64,000 nt of DNA from Ignavibacteria bacterium (lineage in GTDB: Bacteria > Bacteroidota > Ignavibacteria > Kapaibacteriales > UBA4661), in assembly GCA_014654705.1 (NCBI GenBank), contig JACVZY010000033.1, positions 1-64,000 of the forward strand, given 5' to 3'. Below the pieces are notes generated by a model. It was not told where the DNA came from and did not search any database. It worked only from the letters and a program-made list of their open reading frames with translations. Below are positions 61,835 through 64,000 of this stretch, piece by piece (positions within the stretch are counted from its first letter, which is position 1; the number at the start of each line of letters is the position of its first letter). Made by a program: the position numbers and the translations under genes.

Positions 61835-64000
61835 ATGCCCTACAACCACCAATCCATCGAAGCCAAATGGCAGCAATTCTGGGACACAAACCAGACCTTT
61901 CGTACCGCAACGGACACAACCAAGCCGAAATACTACGTCCTCGATATGTTCCCCTATCCAAGCGGTGCGGGACTGCACGTCGGACACCCCGAAGGCTATA
62001 CTGCCACCGATATTGTCAGCCGCTACAAACGCATGAAAGGCTTCAACGTTCTGCATCCGATGGGCTTTGATGCCTTCGGACTGCCGACCGAGCGTTATGC
62101 TATGACCACCGGCATTCACCCCGCAAAAGTAACGGCGGACAACATTGTGAACTTCACGCGCCAATTGAAGTCTATCGGCTTCGGCTACGATTGGGAGCGC
62201 GTCATCAATACCACTACGCCGGATTATTACAAATGGACGCAGTGGATATTTTTGCTTATCTACAACTCATGGTACGACGAAGCGCAGAAGAAGGCACGTC
62301 CTATCAGCGAACTCCCGATTCCGGCGGAATACACCACGCCGCTTCAGATTCAGGAATATCAAGACACGAAGCGTCTTGCGTTCATCGCTGAAATCCCCGT
62401 GAATTGGTGTGAAGCACTCGGAACGGTGCTTGCCAACGAGGAAGTGGACGAATGGACAAGCAAAGGCTACACCGTCGAGCGCCGACCGATGCGCCAATGG
62501 ATGCTGCGCATCACGGCGTATGCAGAGCGTTTGCTGAATGATTTGGCACTCGTAGAATGGCCCCAATCCACAATGGAAATGCAAAAGCATTGGATTGGGA
62601 AATCCGAAGGTGCGGAAGTGACATTCCCACTCGTCGGGCATGACGAAGGGATTACGGTTTACACCACGCGCCCCGATACGATTTTTGGCGTGTCCTACAT
62701 CGTGCTTGCGCCGGAGCATCCGCTTGTGGAGCGCATCACGACAGACGCGCAGCGCACCGCCGTCGAAGACTACAAACGCGCTGTTGCTCTCAAAAGCGAC
62801 CTTGAGCGCACCGAATTAGCGAAAGAGAAAAGCGGTGTTCCTACGGGTGCGTATGTGCTGAATCCCGTGAATGGCGAAAAAGTGCCTGTTTGGATCGCTG
62901 ATTACGTTCTTGCGCACTACGGCACGGGTTCGGTGATGGGTGTTCCTTCTGGCGACGTGCGCGACTTCGCTTTTGCAACGAAATTCGGCTTACCGATTCC
63001 TATTGTGCTCAAGCCCGCAGACGGCACAGAATGGGACTTCACGAAGGATGGCTATGACGATTACGAAAATGCGATTGCCATCAATTCTAAAAATGACAAA
63101 GTTTCGCTGGACGGCATGGAATCGAACAAAGCAAAAAAATGGATGACCATGTGGCTTGCAAGCGAGGGTTTGGGCAAATTGAAGGTGCAGTACAAACTGC
63201 GTGACTGGCTCTTCTCTCGTCAACGCTATTGGGGCGAGCCGGTTCCGATTATATTCTTCGAGGACGGCACACGCCGCGCTTTGGAAGCGGATGAACTGCC
63301 GTTGCAACTCCCGAACGTCAGCGACTTTCAGCCCGCCGGCACGGGCGAATCACCGCTCGCAAAGGTAGAAGAGTGGATAAACTTCACCGACAAAAAAACG
63401 GGCAAAAAAGCCCGTTATGAGACCAACACCATGCCGCAATGGGCAGGCTCGTGCTGGTATTATTTGCGCTTCATAGACCCCAGCAATGATGAGGTGTTTG
63501 TGGATTCTACGCTAGAAAAATACTGGATGGGAGCAGGGGAAAACGGAGGTATTGACCTTTACATGGGCGGTGCGGAACACGCCGTGCTACACCTTTTGTA
63601 CTCACGCTTTTGGCATAAAGTCTTGTTTGATTACGGCTATGTCTCAACGCCGGAACCGTTCAAAAAGCTGTTTCATCAGGGCTTGATTTTGGGCGAGGAT
63701 TCGGTCAAGATGTCGAAATCGCGTGGGAATGTGGTCAATCCCGACGACGTTATCAAGGAACACGGCGCGGACGCGCTTCGGATATTTGAAATGTTCATGG
63801 GACCTTTGGAAGCTGCAAAACCTTGGTCAACAAAAGGTGTAGAGGGCGTTGCGCGGTTTTTGAGCCGTTCCTATCGCATGATTGCGGACGAGGAAACGAG
63901 CAAACTTTCTGCCGACGTGCAGGATGTGGAACTTACCAAAGAGCAAGCATTCGTTCTGCATTACACCATCAAAAAAGTCGGCGAAGATATTGAAAACCTG
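61835..64000 (+). CDS. leuS: leucyl-tRNA synthetase, 3' end beyond window
   Basis: The first 722 codons of LeuRS, which charges tRNA-Leu; the frame is open at the window end. The start is ATG 61835. The HIGH-type motif is HVGH at residues 48-51, the synthetase core shows [20 protein letters not shown] and [10 protein letters not shown], the CP1 editing domain has VTFPLVG...[12 protein letters not shown], and KMSKS lies at 625-629 in [13 protein letters not shown]. The C-terminal anticodon-binding part is mostly outside the window. Confidence 0.97.
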   Translation, partial: MPYNHQSIEAKWQQFWDTNQTFRTATDTTKPKYYVLDMFPYPSGAGLHVGHPEGYTATDIVSRYKRMKGFNVLHPMGFDAFGLPTERYAMTTGIHPAKVTADNIVNFTRQLKSIGFGYDWERVINTTTPDYYKWTQWIFLLIYNSWYDEAQKKARPISELPIPAEYTTPLQIQEYQDTKRLAFIAEIPVNWCEALGTVLANEEVDEWTSKGYTVERRPMRQWMLRITAYAERLLNDLALVEWPQSTMEMQKHWIGKSEGAEVTFPLVGHDEGITVYTTRPDTIFGVSYIVLAPEHPLVERITTDAQRTAVEDYKRAVALKSDLERTELAKEKSGVPTGAYVLNPVNGEKVPVWIADYVLAHYGTGSVMGVPSGDVRDFAFATKFGLPIPIVLKPADGTEWDFTKDGYDDYENAIAINSKNDKVSLDGMESNKAKKWMTMWLASEGLGKLKVQYKLRDWLFSRQRYWGEPVPIIFFEDGTRRALEADELPLQLPNVSDFQPAGTGESPLAKVEEWINFTDKKTGKKARYETNTMPQWAGSCWYYLRFIDPSNDEVFVDSTLEKYWMGAGENGGIDLYMGGAEHAVLHLLYSRFWHKVLFDYGYVSTPEPFKKLFHQGLILGEDSVKMSKSRGNVVNPDDVIKEHGADALRIFEMFMGPLEAAKPWSTKGVEGVARFLSRSYRMIADEETSKLSADVQDVELTKEQAFVLHYTIKKVGEDIENL

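Overview
The window looks like chromosomal DNA from a free-living member of the Bacteroidota/Chlorobiota side of the FCB group, such as an Ignavibacteria- or Kapabacteria-like lineage. I infer this from three things. A secreted glycosidase (34251-36347) ends in a type IX secretion (T9SS) sorting domain. At least three genes are preceded by the TTG-N19-21-TAnnTTTG promoter typical of Bacteroidota. The outer-membrane, lipoprotein and M48 protease content fits a Gram-negative envelope. No rRNA, tRNA, CRISPR array, transposase or integrase was found.

Layout. 1-16.9 kb is almost entirely minus-strand housekeeping. In map order it holds a RecB/AddA-like helicase cut by the window edge, a patatin phospholipase, two tandem outer-membrane barrel proteins, sucC, a TPR/sialate O-acetylesterase fusion, and thrB-rsfS-LytR_C. 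After these come ruvB, a hypothetical protein, a lipoprotein, rdgB, an M48 protease, rpsU and a small hypothetical protein. 17-24.8 kb (plus) holds rlmB and a signalling cluster: a lone receiver, a three-PAS histidine kinase and a beta-propeller/adenylate cyclase. 24.8-31.8 kb (plus) carries a small membrane protein, xdhC, xdhA (without a molybdopterin subunit), a 3D-domain lipoprotein and pcrA. 31.8-39.9 kb (plus) is a polysaccharide and envelope cluster: O-antigen ligase, two GT2 enzymes, a T9SS-exported DUF4038 glycosidase, a GT39-like transferase and a porin. 40.3-47.4 kb (minus) carries two YceI proteins, a D-threonine aldolase-like enzyme, Uma2, a second M48 protease, maeB and a solo MazF. 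48-64 kb holds DoxX, rlmI, a minus-strand GNAT, a double amidohydrolase, a small conserved protein, a remarkable PEP-carboxykinase-like protein, a DUF2459 protein, a circularly permuted ATP-grasp protein, an AT-rich two-gene cassette (4-TM protein plus OLD-type ATPase/TOPRIM nuclease) and the 5' part of leuS.

Most notable. (1) The AT-rich 4-TM + OLD nuclease cassette placed directly upstream of leuS is a candidate undescribed defence module. (2) The PEPCK-like protein has lost the equivalents of Arg65, Tyr207 and the Mn-ligand His232, and carries long disordered N- and C-terminal extensions ending in an arginine/glycine tail. (3) RsfS has a histone-H1-like tail longer than its catalytic-size domain. 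(4) A histidine kinase has a dead receiver domain that is a paralogue of the neighbouring intact receiver. (5) Several dispersed intergenic repeat families are present, two of them forming long hairpins behind xdhA. All functional assignments come from reading motifs by eye; no database search was run.
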